IMG/VR virus record: IMGVR_UViG_3300000311_000002
Span: 44,761-81,828 of that record
Reading direction: 5' to 3' (one strand)
Length of the DNA: 37,068 nucleotides
Source of the DNA: a virus
The notes under the pieces are model-generated. The model had not been told where the DNA came from, did no database searches, and was given only the letters and a program-made list of their open reading frames with translations. The position numbers and the translations under genes were made by a program. Numbering within the stretch: the first letter of the stretch is position 1; the number at the start of each line of letters is the position of its first letter. Of this stretch, positions 1-7,288 are shown piece by piece.

Positions 1-1911
1 CCTATACAGGAATTTCAATTTTATGATAAGTACGCAAAGTATTTGGAAGATAAAGGAAGAAGAGAAACCTGGGAAGAGTGTGTGGAAAGAGTTATGGGGT
101 TTTTAAGAAGTATCGTTGATAAAAATGTTGAAGAAGGTTCAAGATTGACAGAGAATGAGTGGAACGAATTAATAGATGGAATGCTAAAGTTAGAGGCCCT
201 CCCATCAATGAGAGTAACCCAAATGAGCGGCCCAGCTTTAGATAGATGTAATTTGGGTGGGTACAATTGTTCTTATAGAGTTATAGATTCTATAGAAAGT
301 TTTTCGGAAGCCTTATATTTATTAATGTCTGGGTGTGGAGTAGGATTTTCTGTCGAGTCTGATTATGTATACAGACTACCAAGAATAAAAAAACAGAGAA
401 CTACCTTAGATAATAAGAAATACGTGATTCCTGACACTACTGAGGGTTGGTGTGATGCTTTGAAAATTGGTATGAGTACGTGGTATTGTGGGAAGGATAT
501 TAATTTTGACTTCAGCTTAATTAGACCTCAGGGAGCTAGATTAAAAACTAAATCTGGTAGGTCTTCCGGTCCTGGGCCATTAAAATCTCTGTTAGAGTTT
601 ACAAAAGCCAAAATTTTATCCCGACAAGGTAAACGTTTATCAACTATCGACTGTCATGATATTTTAGCAAAAATTGGTGATTCTGTACAAGTTGGTGGAA
701 CTAGAAGGAGTGCTCTTATAAGTTTATCAGATTTAGATGATGAGGAAATGCGTCATGCTAAAGATGGTCAATTTTGGCTACACACCCCTCATAGGAGTAC
801 TGTAAACAACTCGGCTGTCTATGAAGAAAAACCAACTTCTTTAGAATTTATGAAAGAATGGTTATCCTTGGCAAATTCTGGGTCTGGGGAACGTGGGATA
901 TTTAATCGTTCTGCTGCTATTAAGTGCAGCCCTAAACGTCGTAAAAAAGACAAGTTTGGGATGAATCCTTGTGGGGAGACCATATTACGAGGGGGAGATG
1001 GAAATGGTGGGGGTCTGTGTAATTTATCTATTATAGTAGCTAGAGCTGACGACACACTAGAAGACTTAAAGAGAAAAGCTAGACTAGCAACCATATTTGG
1101 TACTGTTCAGTCTTTAATGGTAGACTTTAACTATGTTTCTGAAGGATGGAAAAATAATGCTATCCTTGAAAGATTACTTGGGGTTGATATAAATGGTCAA
1201 TTTGACTGTAAAATTTTAAGACCTGGGTCAGAAAATAGGGCTGAAACTTTCAGAATACTAAAGGAATATATAGTAGATATAAACAAGGATTTGGCAAATA
1301 GATTTGGAATTAACCAAAGTGCTGCTACGACCTGTATAAAGCCAGGGGGTAATTCTTCCGTTCTTCTTGGTTGTTCAAGTGGGCTTCATCCTAGATATGC
1401 TCCTTATTATATCAGGAGAGTGCGTGCGGGGGCTTATACGCCCATTGCCAGACTAATGATGGACTCTGGGGTACCTTTTCATCCAGAGACCGGGCAGGAC
1501 CCTGAGAATCCCTCTACATTGGTCTTTGATTTTCCAATTAAGTCTCCTGAAGGGGCAGTTTGTAGGAATGACATAACAGTAATGGATCAGCTTGAACACT
1601 GGCTATTAGTTAAGGAAAATTATACAGAACACAGTGCTAGTTGTACAATTTACATTAATGACGATGAATGGCTTGAAGTTGGTAACTGGGTTTATAAAAA
1701 CTTTGATAAGATAGTTGGGTTGTCCTTTTTACCTTATAATGGGGGTGTTTACGACTTAGCCCCTTATCAAGAGATAACTGAAGAAGAGTATAATAAATTA
1801 GTATCAGAATTTCCAGAATTGGATTTTTCAAAGTTAGGTCAATACGAGCTTGAAGATACTACGGAGAGGTCATTAGATTTTGCTTGTGTTTCCGGTGCTT
1901 GTGAGCTTTAA
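1..1911 (+). CDS. nrdJ: Adenosylcobalamin-dependent (class II) ribonucleotide reductase, 5'-truncated
   Basis: It makes deoxyribonucleotides from ribonucleotides for phage DNA synthesis, using coenzyme B12 as radical source. The frame is open from base 1, so the start and about 100 residues lie outside the window; 636 residues are visible (numbered from codon 1). Motifs in order: SGCGVGF with a redox cysteine (C112), VGGTRRSALI, NPCGE with the predicted thiyl cysteine C324 and general-base E326, the second redox cysteine C340 in LCNLS, KPGGNSS, and a C-terminal CVSGAC pair (C629/C634) spaced like the external reductant cysteines of the monomeric Lactobacillus enzyme. The single-chain layout and C-terminal pair point to the monomeric RTPR type. 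A glycine-rich stretch lengthens the C324-C340 interval to 16 residues, against the 11 I recall for relatives. No intein is visible. The family assignment is firm; triphosphate rather than diphosphate preference is inferred. Confidence 0.95.
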   Translation, partial: PIQEFQFYDKYAKYLEDKGRRETWEECVERVMGFLRSIVDKNVEEGSRLTENEWNELIDGMLKLEALPSMRVTQMSGPALDRCNLGGYNCSYRVIDSIESFSEALYLLMSGCGVGFSVESDYVYRLPRIKKQRTTLDNKKYVIPDTTEGWCDALKIGMSTWYCGKDINFDFSLIRPQGARLKTKSGRSSGPGPLKSLLEFTKAKILSRQGKRLSTIDCHDILAKIGDSVQVGGTRRSALISLSDLDDEEMRHAKDGQFWLHTPHRSTVNNSAVYEEKPTSLEFMKEWLSLANSGSGERGIFNRSAAIKCSPKRRKKDKFGMNPCGETILRGGDGNGGGLCNLSIIVARADDTLEDLKRKARLATIFGTVQSLMVDFNYVSEGWKNNAILERLLGVDINGQFDCKILRPGSENRAETFRILKEYIVDINKDLANRFGINQSAATTCIKPGGNSSVLLGCSSGLHPRYAPYYIRRVRAGAYTPIARLMMDSGVPFHPETGQDPENPSTLVFDFPIKSPEGAVCRNDITVMDQLEHWLLVKENYTEHSASCTIYINDDEWLEVGNWVYKNFDKIVGLSFLPYNGGVYDLAPYQEITEEEYNKLVSEFPELDFSKLGQYELEDTTERSLDFACVSGACEL

Positions 1912-1963
1912 CTAAAATTAAAGAATTTTTATATATTATGTACTAAAGTGTAAGGGTTTGGAG

Positions 1964-2200
1964 ATGAAAAATTGTTCGTTATTTAAGCAGGAAAGAGACT
2001 ATAATTACCCTAAGTCAAAGAATGTCGTATTTTTTGATAGAGGAAGAGAAAAATTAGTAAATGATGATTATTTAAAGGAAAAACGTAAAGTTAGTGTAAA
2101 AAATCTCCCTAAGGGTGTAGGAACTGGTAAAGGTTTTAAACAGGAAACTACCAAGAAATCTAGAAGGGAAGCTAAGGCAAATTTGAAACAGTGGTACTAA
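1964..2200 (+). CDS. Small basic protein, unknown
   Basis: A 78-residue lysine/arginine-rich protein that I do not recognise. I chose the ATG at 1964 over the in-frame TTG two codons earlier because an AAGGG-like ribosome site sits a few bases upstream. The centre holds a short hydrophobic strand (NVVFF) and the C-terminus is strongly basic (KKSRREAKANLKQWY), which would suit nucleic-acid or acidic-surface binding; that is inference. Its stop codon overlaps the next start as TAATG, so the two are probably translationally coupled. It follows the reductase by 52 bases of AT-rich sequence without a convincing terminator. Confidence 0.6.
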   Translation: MKNCSLFKQERDYNYPKSKNVVFFDRGREKLVNDDYLKEKRKVSVKNLPKGVGTGKGFKQETTKKSRREAKANLKQWY

Positions 2201-2433
2201 TGAAGGATATCTTAGAGAAGATATTAAATAATGAGATTACTATTGAACAAGCAGTAGAGGAGTCTACTCAGGTTTATAAATGGTCTAGGCATTATAGGGG
2301 TAGGGTAAAATTACCCCAACCACCTAGGTACGCTCGTAATAGAAATACAATAAAGTATCATTGGCATAAGACGAGAGCAAGAAATTTAGCCCAGAAGAGA
2401 CTATCTGGAAAAGGTATTTATAGGTATAAGTAA
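2200..2433 (+). CDS. Small basic protein, unknown
   Basis: A 77-residue protein starting at the ATG in the TAATG overlap with the preceding gene. The first 23 residues form a predicted amphipathic helix (KDILEKILNNEITIEQAVEE); the rest is very rich in Arg, Lys, His and Tyr. The N-terminal helix resembles the beginnings of the products at 3535 and 5526, which may be a shared docking or targeting segment. The basic C-terminus could bind nucleic acid. Function unknown. Together with the preceding gene it forms a pair of small basic proteins between the reductase and the first beta-rich genes. Confidence 0.6.
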   Translation: MKDILEKILNNEITIEQAVEESTQVYKWSRHYRGRVKLPQPPRYARNRNTIKYHWHKTRARNLAQKRLSGKGIYRYK

Positions 2434-2434
2434 T

Positions 2435-2839
2435 ATGCAACCTGTAAAATCTATTGATGTAATAGGTATAATATCTTTAGCTTCTTTAATAGTGGAAGAA
2501 AAGGATTTGCCCGCTGTTAAAGGGAAACTAAATGGGTATTTTAATGAAATAGCAAATATTAAAACAATAAGTAATGATAGAATTAAAGATATACTAGATG
2601 ATATAGGTTCTGTCAAAGCTTTTTCAGACACTGTTCCTGCGCTTAGGGCTCTTGTTACTGATGTAAACTCATTGAACTTAGTTATTAGGTCCCTCCAAGC
2701 ATATGTAAAAGAGGGAGAAGTTTTTGTTGGTAAAGTTTCAGAAGAAGCCAACAAAAGCGTAAAATCAGCAACTGGTCATTATAAAAGAAACATGAAAGGC
2801 GATGAAAAAGCCGTATGGGATATTATAAATAGTAATTAA
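2435..2839 (+). CDS. Helical protein of unknown function
   Basis: A 134-residue protein starting at an ATG one base after the previous stop. It is mostly helical by composition, with heptad-like spacing of Leu, Ile and Val through residues 20-105 and a charged C-terminus (KRNMKGDEKAVWDIINSN). There is no signal peptide and no motif I recognise. It precedes two beta-rich small genes in the same tightly packed run. A virion-structural or scaffold-like role is possible from position only. Confidence 0.55.
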   Translation: MQPVKSIDVIGIISLASLIVEEKDLPAVKGKLNGYFNEIANIKTISNDRIKDILDDIGSVKAFSDTVPALRALVTDVNSLNLVIRSLQAYVKEGEVFVGKVSEEANKSVKSATGHYKRNMKGDEKAVWDIINSN

Positions 2840-2843
2840 TAAA

Positions 2844-3179
2844 ATGTCAACATTAAGTATAACAGCAAGTATTACTAGAACTGATACAGTTAAGAGTGTT
2901 ACTGTAGAAGAATTGGCTGAATCAGTATCAGTTAGTAATGATGAAGTTAGTACTATAGTAATAGAATCATTAGGTTCTTACAATCCACAATTTAACTCGT
3001 CAACCGCTGGGTCCTTTTTGTCTATATCGTCGGATTGCCAGTTGTCTATCTCTATAAATAATACTTCTGGTATAAAGGGAAAAAGTCTACACATATCAGA
3101 TGCAGAGATAACTTCTCTTGGGCTAGAAAATTTAAGTTCGAGTTCTGCGGCTACAGTTAGATTGATTATTGGTGGTTAA
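2844..3179 (+). CDS. Small beta-rich protein, probable virion component
   Basis: A 111-residue Ser/Thr/Val/Ile-rich protein with almost no helix-forming stretches. Its second half follows a pattern I associate with short phage virion beta-sandwich proteins: a 'status' strand (LSISSD), a hydrophobic alternating strand (LSISINN), a 'TSLGLEN' strand, then a C-terminal strand ending in a hydrophobic run and Gly-Gly (ATVRLIIGG). The product at 3182 has the same order and the same ending, so the two look like diverged paralogues. I infer a capsid-surface or tail-decoration role; no direct evidence identifies which. Confidence 0.55.
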   Translation: MSTLSITASITRTDTVKSVTVEELAESVSVSNDEVSTIVIESLGSYNPQFNSSTAGSFLSISSDCQLSISINNTSGIKGKSLHISDAEITSLGLENLSSSSAATVRLIIGG

Positions 3180-3181
3180 AT

Positions 3182-3535
3182 ATGTCTGTAAGAATTAGAA
3201 ACCAAGGAAAGATAATTAGAGCTGATACAGAAAATTTTGTTGAGTTTGCTAAATTTGACACCTTTTCGGATGTAGATTCTTTTCAGTTATTGGACTTGAG
3301 ATTAGATATTGATGAAACGGTTACGATATCACCCGCAAGTTTTAACATGTCCACTATTAGTGACATATACGTGTCAACTGATCAATATGTTACTGTAACA
3401 ATAAATTCTGCGGATTTTGATTTAGATAGTAGTGGGATAATAATGATGCGTGGGGTTTCTATAACAGACGATATTGTTATAGAAAATACTCTTACTACTA
3501 TTGCATCAGTTAAAGTTCTTTTTGGTGGTTCTTAA
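3182..3535 (+). CDS. Small beta-rich protein, paralogue of the preceding gene
   Basis: A 117-residue beta-rich protein starting two bases after the previous stop. The segment from about residue 58 (SDIYVSTDQYVTVTIN) to the end (ASVKVLFGGS) can be laid against the corresponding half of the preceding product: a strand with 'SD', an alternating T/V/I strand, a 'VSITDDIVIEN' strand, and a terminal V-hydrophobic-GG strand. A tandem duplication followed by strong divergence fits best. A probable virion surface or tail component by fold resemblance only. Its TAA overlaps the next ATG. Confidence 0.55.
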   Translation: MSVRIRNQGKIIRADTENFVEFAKFDTFSDVDSFQLLDLRLDIDETVTISPASFNMSTISDIYVSTDQYVTVTINSADFDLDSSGIIMMRGVSITDDIVIENTLTTIASVKVLFGGS

Positions 3536-3840
3536 TGTCTAGTACAATTAATTACTATTATGATATGTTGGTTTCTGGTACCTCTGTTTCAGATGTTTTA
3601 GATAGACTTGTCGAGAATATGCTTGACACTGAGTCTAAAGAAATAGAGGAAGGTTTTGGGGCTATTTATTATAATTATTATAATGGTGGAAACTCTGTTG
3701 GGGTATCAAGTCAAAGATCTTTTGGTAATAAAGAGTGGGTTGAGTTTTTAGGGGACTACCCAGATGATAAATTAGCTGATTTAGTCGGAAAAGAGTTAGC
3801 CGATAAAATTATTGAATTTAAGAAAAGTAAAAATATTTAG
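3535..3840 (+). CDS. Small protein with N-terminal helical motif, unknown
   Basis: A 101-residue acidic protein whose ATG overlaps the previous stop (TAATG). The N-terminus (YDMLVSGTSVSDVLDRLVEN) is an amphipathic helix of the same general shape as segments in the products at 2200, 5526 and 7289. A Tyr/Asn/Gly-rich middle (residues about 44-53) follows, then a C-terminal helix with DKLADLVGKELADKII. An IEE-G sequence after the first helix resembles the (L/I)xE cut sites of T4-type prohead proteases, but no such protease is in the window. Function unknown. Confidence 0.5.
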   Translation: MSSTINYYYDMLVSGTSVSDVLDRLVENMLDTESKEIEEGFGAIYYNYYNGGNSVGVSSQRSFGNKEWVEFLGDYPDDKLADLVGKELADKIIEFKKSKNI

Positions 3841-3848
3841 GAGAAGCT

Positions 3849-5501
3849 ATGGATTTTAGAAATAAACGAATGCATGATATTTCGGCTGTTCGAGCTAATT
3901 TGTATGCTAAGTCTGGAGCAGGCGGAAAATTTCATGTAAACGAAAAGATACAAACAAATCAACGGGCATTGTTTGATGGGGAAGTAATTCCTCAACATTC
4001 GAATGGTATAGTAACTAGCGTGGAAGAAGGTGCTGTCACAGTAGATTTTGGACCTATGGGTAAACATCAGGTTCCAACCTCTGTCGCTGCAAAGTATTTG
4101 GTTTCTTCCTATGTTCAAGATGATTATGACGATGTGGTTAGACAGTCATTATCTTGTCAACCCGGCACCATGGTAGAGTTTGAAGTCGGAGACTCTGTAC
4201 TACATGATAATGGTGATATCTGTGAAGTTAAAATGTATAACCAATATCGTTTAGTAGCCTTGGTTGAAAATCAATCGGGGAATGTCTATGAAGCTAGGGC
4301 TGACGAAATTGTTAAGAGAACCGAAGGTATAGAAGAGACTATAAACGAACCAAGAAAGCGCAGGAATCTCAGTACCCTTAGTCGTGCTTTAACTGCATCT
4401 AGTGATGAGTTACCAGACGATTTTAAACCTGGGAAATCTATAAAGAAGATAGCAAAGAGTGAATTTTTAAAAGCACAGGTTATAGACCCAGAGACTTTTA
4501 GTCCTAAGCCGGGAGAAGTTTATACAAAAGTGATTAAAAGAAAGCCAACTTTATTAAACATGGGTGACCAAAAGAAAGAGAATGTATTAGGTGAAGGCAT
4601 TGCCCCCGGAGCTAAGGTAGTATTAAAGTCTTTAAATAGACAACTTAATTCTTTACGTTGTTTTCCAATTCCTGCTGGTGGCGAGAGTGGTTTAGTTGGT
4701 AATGTTGGCCAGGTTGATAGTATGCTTTACCCAATTGGAAATGGTGATGTAATGTACCGTGTATTTTTCACCAATAAGGGAAGAGCGGATTTAGCTGGTT
4801 CTGAGATTTCCCCTGCTGGTGACAATGACGCAGAGGGAACTCCTGAAGCTCCTAGTAATAATGGTGCTAGTAACGAAGGGATTAGATTTCATATCGGTCA
4901 GCAAGTCCAAATAAGTGAAGGCGACGACAACGGTGTTATCATAAACATTAAAGAAGGTATTTATACTGTAGCTTTAGACTCTGGTGGTATAGTAGAAGCG
5001 CGGGTAGATGAGAATATGGTAGGCTTGGTACCCATCACTGGGTCCAAAATGCAGTCCATGAGCGTGACAAGAGAAAGTGAAAATGGGTTTGTCGAAGGTG
5101 GACTGATTGAAGTAGATGGAGAAGTAGGAACAGTAGTTGGTTTTCCTAGTTTGACTTCAGCTAGAGTTGCTTTTAGTGGTGGGGAACGAGTAATTGATAT
5201 TTCTAGTATTTCGGAAGCCGATAAAGATGAAAAGGAAGACGAAAAGAAGAAGGGTAAAAAGGATAAAGGAATCTATTTAAAAGAAAAAGAAGACAAAGAA
5301 AATAAAGATAAGAATAAGGGTAAAGATAAAGAAGATAAGAAAGAAGATAGTGATGACGAAGATGAAAATGAGGATGATGAAAAGAAAGATAAAAAGTTTC
5401 CGTTTATGAAAAAGGGAAAGAAAGATAATAAAAAAGATAAGAAAGATGATAAAGAGCCCGATAAAGATGAAGACGATGAGGAAGAAGAGGACGAAAAGTA
5501 A
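3849..5501 (+). CDS. Protein with SH3-like barrel repeats and a long K/D/E tail
   Basis: A 550-residue protein starting at an ATG preceded by AGGAGAA. At least four segments read like small SH3/KOW/Tudor-type barrels: about residues 50-85 (NGIVTSVEEGAVTVDF), 104-157 (VGDSVLHDNGDICEVKMYN), 344-395 (IGQQVQISEGDDNGVIINIK) and 417-456 (GEVGTVVGF). The last 94 residues are almost only Lys, Asp and Glu, a polyampholyte tail encoded by a strikingly purine-rich DNA run (about 5218-5501). There is no signal peptide or membrane segment. Such barrels commonly bind nucleic acid or protein tails, but I know no family combining this number with this tail. Possible roles are an internal head protein, DNA-binding protein or assembly scaffold; none is shown by the sequence. 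Confidence 0.6.
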   Translation: MDFRNKRMHDISAVRANLYAKSGAGGKFHVNEKIQTNQRALFDGEVIPQHSNGIVTSVEEGAVTVDFGPMGKHQVPTSVAAKYLVSSYVQDDYDDVVRQSLSCQPGTMVEFEVGDSVLHDNGDICEVKMYNQYRLVALVENQSGNVYEARADEIVKRTEGIEETINEPRKRRNLSTLSRALTASSDELPDDFKPGKSIKKIAKSEFLKAQVIDPETFSPKPGEVYTKVIKRKPTLLNMGDQKKENVLGEGIAPGAKVVLKSLNRQLNSLRCFPIPAGGESGLVGNVGQVDSMLYPIGNGDVMYRVFFTNKGRADLAGSEISPAGDNDAEGTPEAPSNNGASNEGIRFHIGQQVQISEGDDNGVIINIKEGIYTVALDSGGIVEARVDENMVGLVPITGSKMQSMSVTRESENGFVEGGLIEVDGEVGTVVGFPSLTSARVAFSGGERVIDISSISEADKDEKEDEKKKGKKDKGIYLKEKEDKENKDKNKGKDKEDKKEDSDDEDENEDDEKKDKKFPFMKKGKKDNKKDKKDDKEPDKDEDDEEEEDEK

Positions 5502-5525
5502 TCTTTATTAATTGAGACTTACTTT

Positions 5526-5879
5526 ATGAACACACTTTCTAATTTTGTTAGTGGACTTATAGAGGGTTCATTAGATTTAAATAAAGTATTAGAAATACTG
5601 GATGAAGAGGGGCAACCAGCAGACATAAATAGTATAATGAGTTCGATGGGATTCAGTCCAAGTAAAACCTCTTTAGCTGGTGGCAGTAAGGGTGATAGGA
5701 AGCATTTTGCTGGCCACGGTCTGTTAGTGGATGTTAGGCATTATCCAGAACATAAAGGTAAGTCTGGTAGGCGTGTTGGGGCTGTTTATGACTGGTGGGT
5801 AAAAACAAAGGGTGGAAAGAGATATCATGGAACTCATATATCAGCCCTTAGGTCATTTTTAAAAAGTCATAAATCCTAG
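5526..5879 (+). CDS. Small basic protein with N-terminal helical motif, unknown
   Basis: A 117-residue protein. Residues 1-28 form an amphipathic helix (LSNFVSGLIEGSLDLNKVLE) matching in layout the N-termini at 2200 and 3535. A loop follows, then a basic, His/Gly/aromatic-rich domain (residues about 55-117) with VYDWWVKTKGGKRYHG and a closing helix HISALRSFLKSHKS. The architecture suggests a short docking or targeting helix attached to a small folded domain. No enzymatic motif is evident and I do not recognise the family. Confidence 0.5.
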   Translation: MNTLSNFVSGLIEGSLDLNKVLEILDEEGQPADINSIMSSMGFSPSKTSLAGGSKGDRKHFAGHGLLVDVRHYPEHKGKSGRRVGAVYDWWVKTKGGKRYHGTHISALRSFLKSHKS

Positions 5880-5886
5880 TGATAAA

Positions 5887-6147
5887 ATGGATTGGTTAGC
5901 TTTAGTTAATTTGTTAATAAGCACCGGGGTTGCAGAGTCTTTAGCAAAAGTTGTCGCTTCTTTAGTATTAAGTATTATTAAACAGATAGAAGATAACAGA
6001 GTAGATGAGAACGAATTGTCGGATGCCTGGGAAATTATAGATGGCATAGCGGCTGGTCACCCGAACTGGGATGAAGAGACTAAAAATAGATATGCCGCTG
6101 ATGCAATTCTTCAATATATAATAAATAGAGGAAGAGACAGAGGTTAA
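5887..6147 (+). CDS. Small amphipathic protein, possible lysis-cassette member
   Basis: An 86-residue protein. Residues 2-33 form a long hydrophobic/amphipathic helix (WLALVNLLISTGVAESLAKV) that could lie on or cross a membrane. The rest is acidic and helical (DNRVDENELSDAWEIID), ending in a basic tail. The following two genes encode a lipoprotein-like and a one-TM protein, so all three may form a membrane or lysis module. That grouping rests on adjacency and hydrophobicity; no holin family signature is visible in this gene. Confidence 0.45.
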   Translation: MDWLALVNLLISTGVAESLAKVVASLVLSIIKQIEDNRVDENELSDAWEIIDGIAAGHPNWDEETKNRYAADAILQYIINRGRDRG

Positions 6148-6148
6148 A

Positions 6149-6664
6149 ATGGGTAAAAAAGGTAAAGATAAAAATAAGGGTAAAGGTAAAGGAAAGAATA
6201 AGGGAATGTTAGCTGTTTTCTTAATTTTGTTTTCCTTTGGTGTCATAGCTAGTTGTTCATTTATGACTAGTACACCAGACACCCCGGTTCAACAAGTAAC
6301 TTTAGATTTAATAAGGGATACTAGTAAAGTCGGGTGTATAACATCAGCCCAGAAGTTTCCAGATGAGGCAACTACGCTACAAACTATTCTCAGGACTCAA
6401 GTAATTCCTGTAGTTGGTCAAAGAGCGGCGCTAGGTAAACCAGCAAATAAAGTTGGTAATATTGCCGATGATGTTATGGCGATTTTAAAGAATTGGGATA
6501 AATATTTGGGTGTTGGCTTATCAATGGCTTTGTCTTTTGCCCAAAGTAAAGGTTATGTAGACACCTCTGCTATGTACTGGGCTTGTGTTCAGCAAGTTGT
6601 TGGTGGATGTTTGGAAGGATTAGATACAGTATTACCGACTCCAATAGTTGATATTAGAGTGTAG
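6149..6664 (+). CDS. Lipoprotein-like protein with a lysine/glycine-rich N-terminus
   Basis: A 171-residue protein. The first 19 residues are almost only Lys and Gly (with Asp and Asn); a hydrophobic stretch (MLAVFLILFSFGVIAS) follows and ends in a lipobox-like IASC, predicting lipidation at the cysteine near residue 36. A second in-frame ATG at 6206 begins exactly at the hydrophobic segment and would give a conventional 17-residue lipoprotein signal. The mature part is helical with weakly hydrophobic stretches (YLGVGLSMALSFAQ). It could be an outer-membrane spanin-like protein or another lysis accessory, supported by the neighbouring membrane genes, but no family match is claimed. The very basic extension is unusual for a signal sequence. 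Confidence 0.5.
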   Translation: MGKKGKDKNKGKGKGKNKGMLAVFLILFSFGVIASCSFMTSTPDTPVQQVTLDLIRDTSKVGCITSAQKFPDEATTLQTILRTQVIPVVGQRAALGKPANKVGNIADDVMAILKNWDKYLGVGLSMALSFAQSKGYVDTSAMYWACVQQVVGGCLEGLDTVLPTPIVDIRV

Positions 6665-6668
6665 GAAA

Positions 6669-6848
6669 ATGGAAGAGTCAAAGAAATGGTATACTTCAAA
6701 AACGCTTTGGATTAACTCTATAGCTATTATAGGAATAATAGTACAATCTCATACTGGTTTTATTATTTCTGCTGAGGACCAAGCGTCTATTCTTGGGGTA
6801 ATAAATTTGTTTTTGAGAATTATCACTAGTTTACCATTGGGTCGTTAA
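6669..6848 (+). CDS. Small one-TM protein, probable holin-like
   Basis: A 59-residue protein. The ATG at 6669 is chosen over an in-frame TTG at 6648, which lies inside the previous gene. The order is a short charged N-terminus with KKWYTSKTLW, a hydrophobic segment (INSIAIIGIIVQSHTGFII), an acidic turn (SAEDQ), then a second amphipathic stretch ending INLFLRIITSLPL. This 'W-x-S-K-T-x-W-x-N ... N-x-x-L-R-x-x-T' layout is one I associate with short phage membrane proteins annotated as holins. Function as a holin is inferred from size, membrane segment and context. The next gene starts directly after its stop. Confidence 0.55.
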   Translation: MEESKKWYTSKTLWINSIAIIGIIVQSHTGFIISAEDQASILGVINLFLRIITSLPLGR

Positions 6849-7097
6849 ATGATAAATGAAATGACCGGATCAGTGGGTATTGTAGGTATGCCTAAACCTA
6901 TGGGATTAAAAAATACCGAGGACCTGGCAGATATATTTTATAAAAGATACGGACTTGGCTCGAAAGGTGAAGGGTTGCATAGAGCCTTAATAGATTTTTG
7001 CCAATCTCGGTCTGTACCTATTGAGGATGCAAAAATATTACAAGATCAATTAGTAAATAAGTATGGTCTTTATGGTCTATCGAGTAAGATTTTTTAA
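6849..7097 (+). CDS. Small protein, unknown
   Basis: An 82-residue protein whose ATG follows the previous stop without a gap. A Gly/Met/Pro-rich N-terminus (SVGIVGMPKPMG) precedes two helices (EDLADIFYKRYG and LHRALIDFCQSRSVPIEDAK). I recognise no family. No signal peptide, metal-binding cluster or membrane segment is visible. Confidence 0.5.
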   Translation: MINEMTGSVGIVGMPKPMGLKNTEDLADIFYKRYGLGSKGEGLHRALIDFCQSRSVPIEDAKILQDQLVNKYGLYGLSSKIF

Positions 7098-7099
7098 TT

Positions 7100-7279
7100 A
7101 TGCTACCTCAATTTGTAAAACTTACAACTACTGATAATAGGACCGTATGGGTAAATTTTTGTTTAGTTGAGTGCATATACGAGGTGCCAGACGAAGGTAC
7201 AATGGTTAGTTGTATCTCTACTGAATTTTTAATTCCAGATGATGCCCAGAGCTTGATTGATAAGTTTCAGATTCATTGA
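7100..7279 (+). CDS. FlbD-like microprotein
   Basis: A 59-residue reading frame from ATG 7100 to TGA 7277-7279. It fills the only gap between two packed genes, which supports it being real. The start MLPQFVKLTTTDNRTVWVN, then a strand with CLVECIYEVPDEGTMV, and the ending LIPDDAQSLIDKF follow the layout of the short FlbD family: 'I-x-L-T-x-x-(D/N)-G-x-x-x-x-V-N', strands, then an 'E/D-x-x-x-x-(V/L)-I-x-K' helix. FlbD-type proteins occur in flagellar operons and as stand-alone phage proteins; the phage role is unknown. Similarity judged by eye. Confidence 0.55.
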   Translation: MLPQFVKLTTTDNRTVWVNFCLVECIYEVPDEGTMVSCISTEFLIPDDAQSLIDKFQIH

Positions 7280-7288
7280 TGTCCTAAT

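Noticed and set aside
1913-1932. Weak AT-only inverted repeat with a T run after the reductase gene, terminator-like.
   Set aside because: The stem is six A/T pairs with no G or C, too weak to support a terminator call.
2824-2831. TATAAATA, identical to the T4 late promoter core, 13 bases before a start codon; also at 3053-3060 and 19303-19310.
   Set aside because: In 37 kb of AT-rich DNA about three or four copies are expected by chance, and the copies do not share a position relative to genes.
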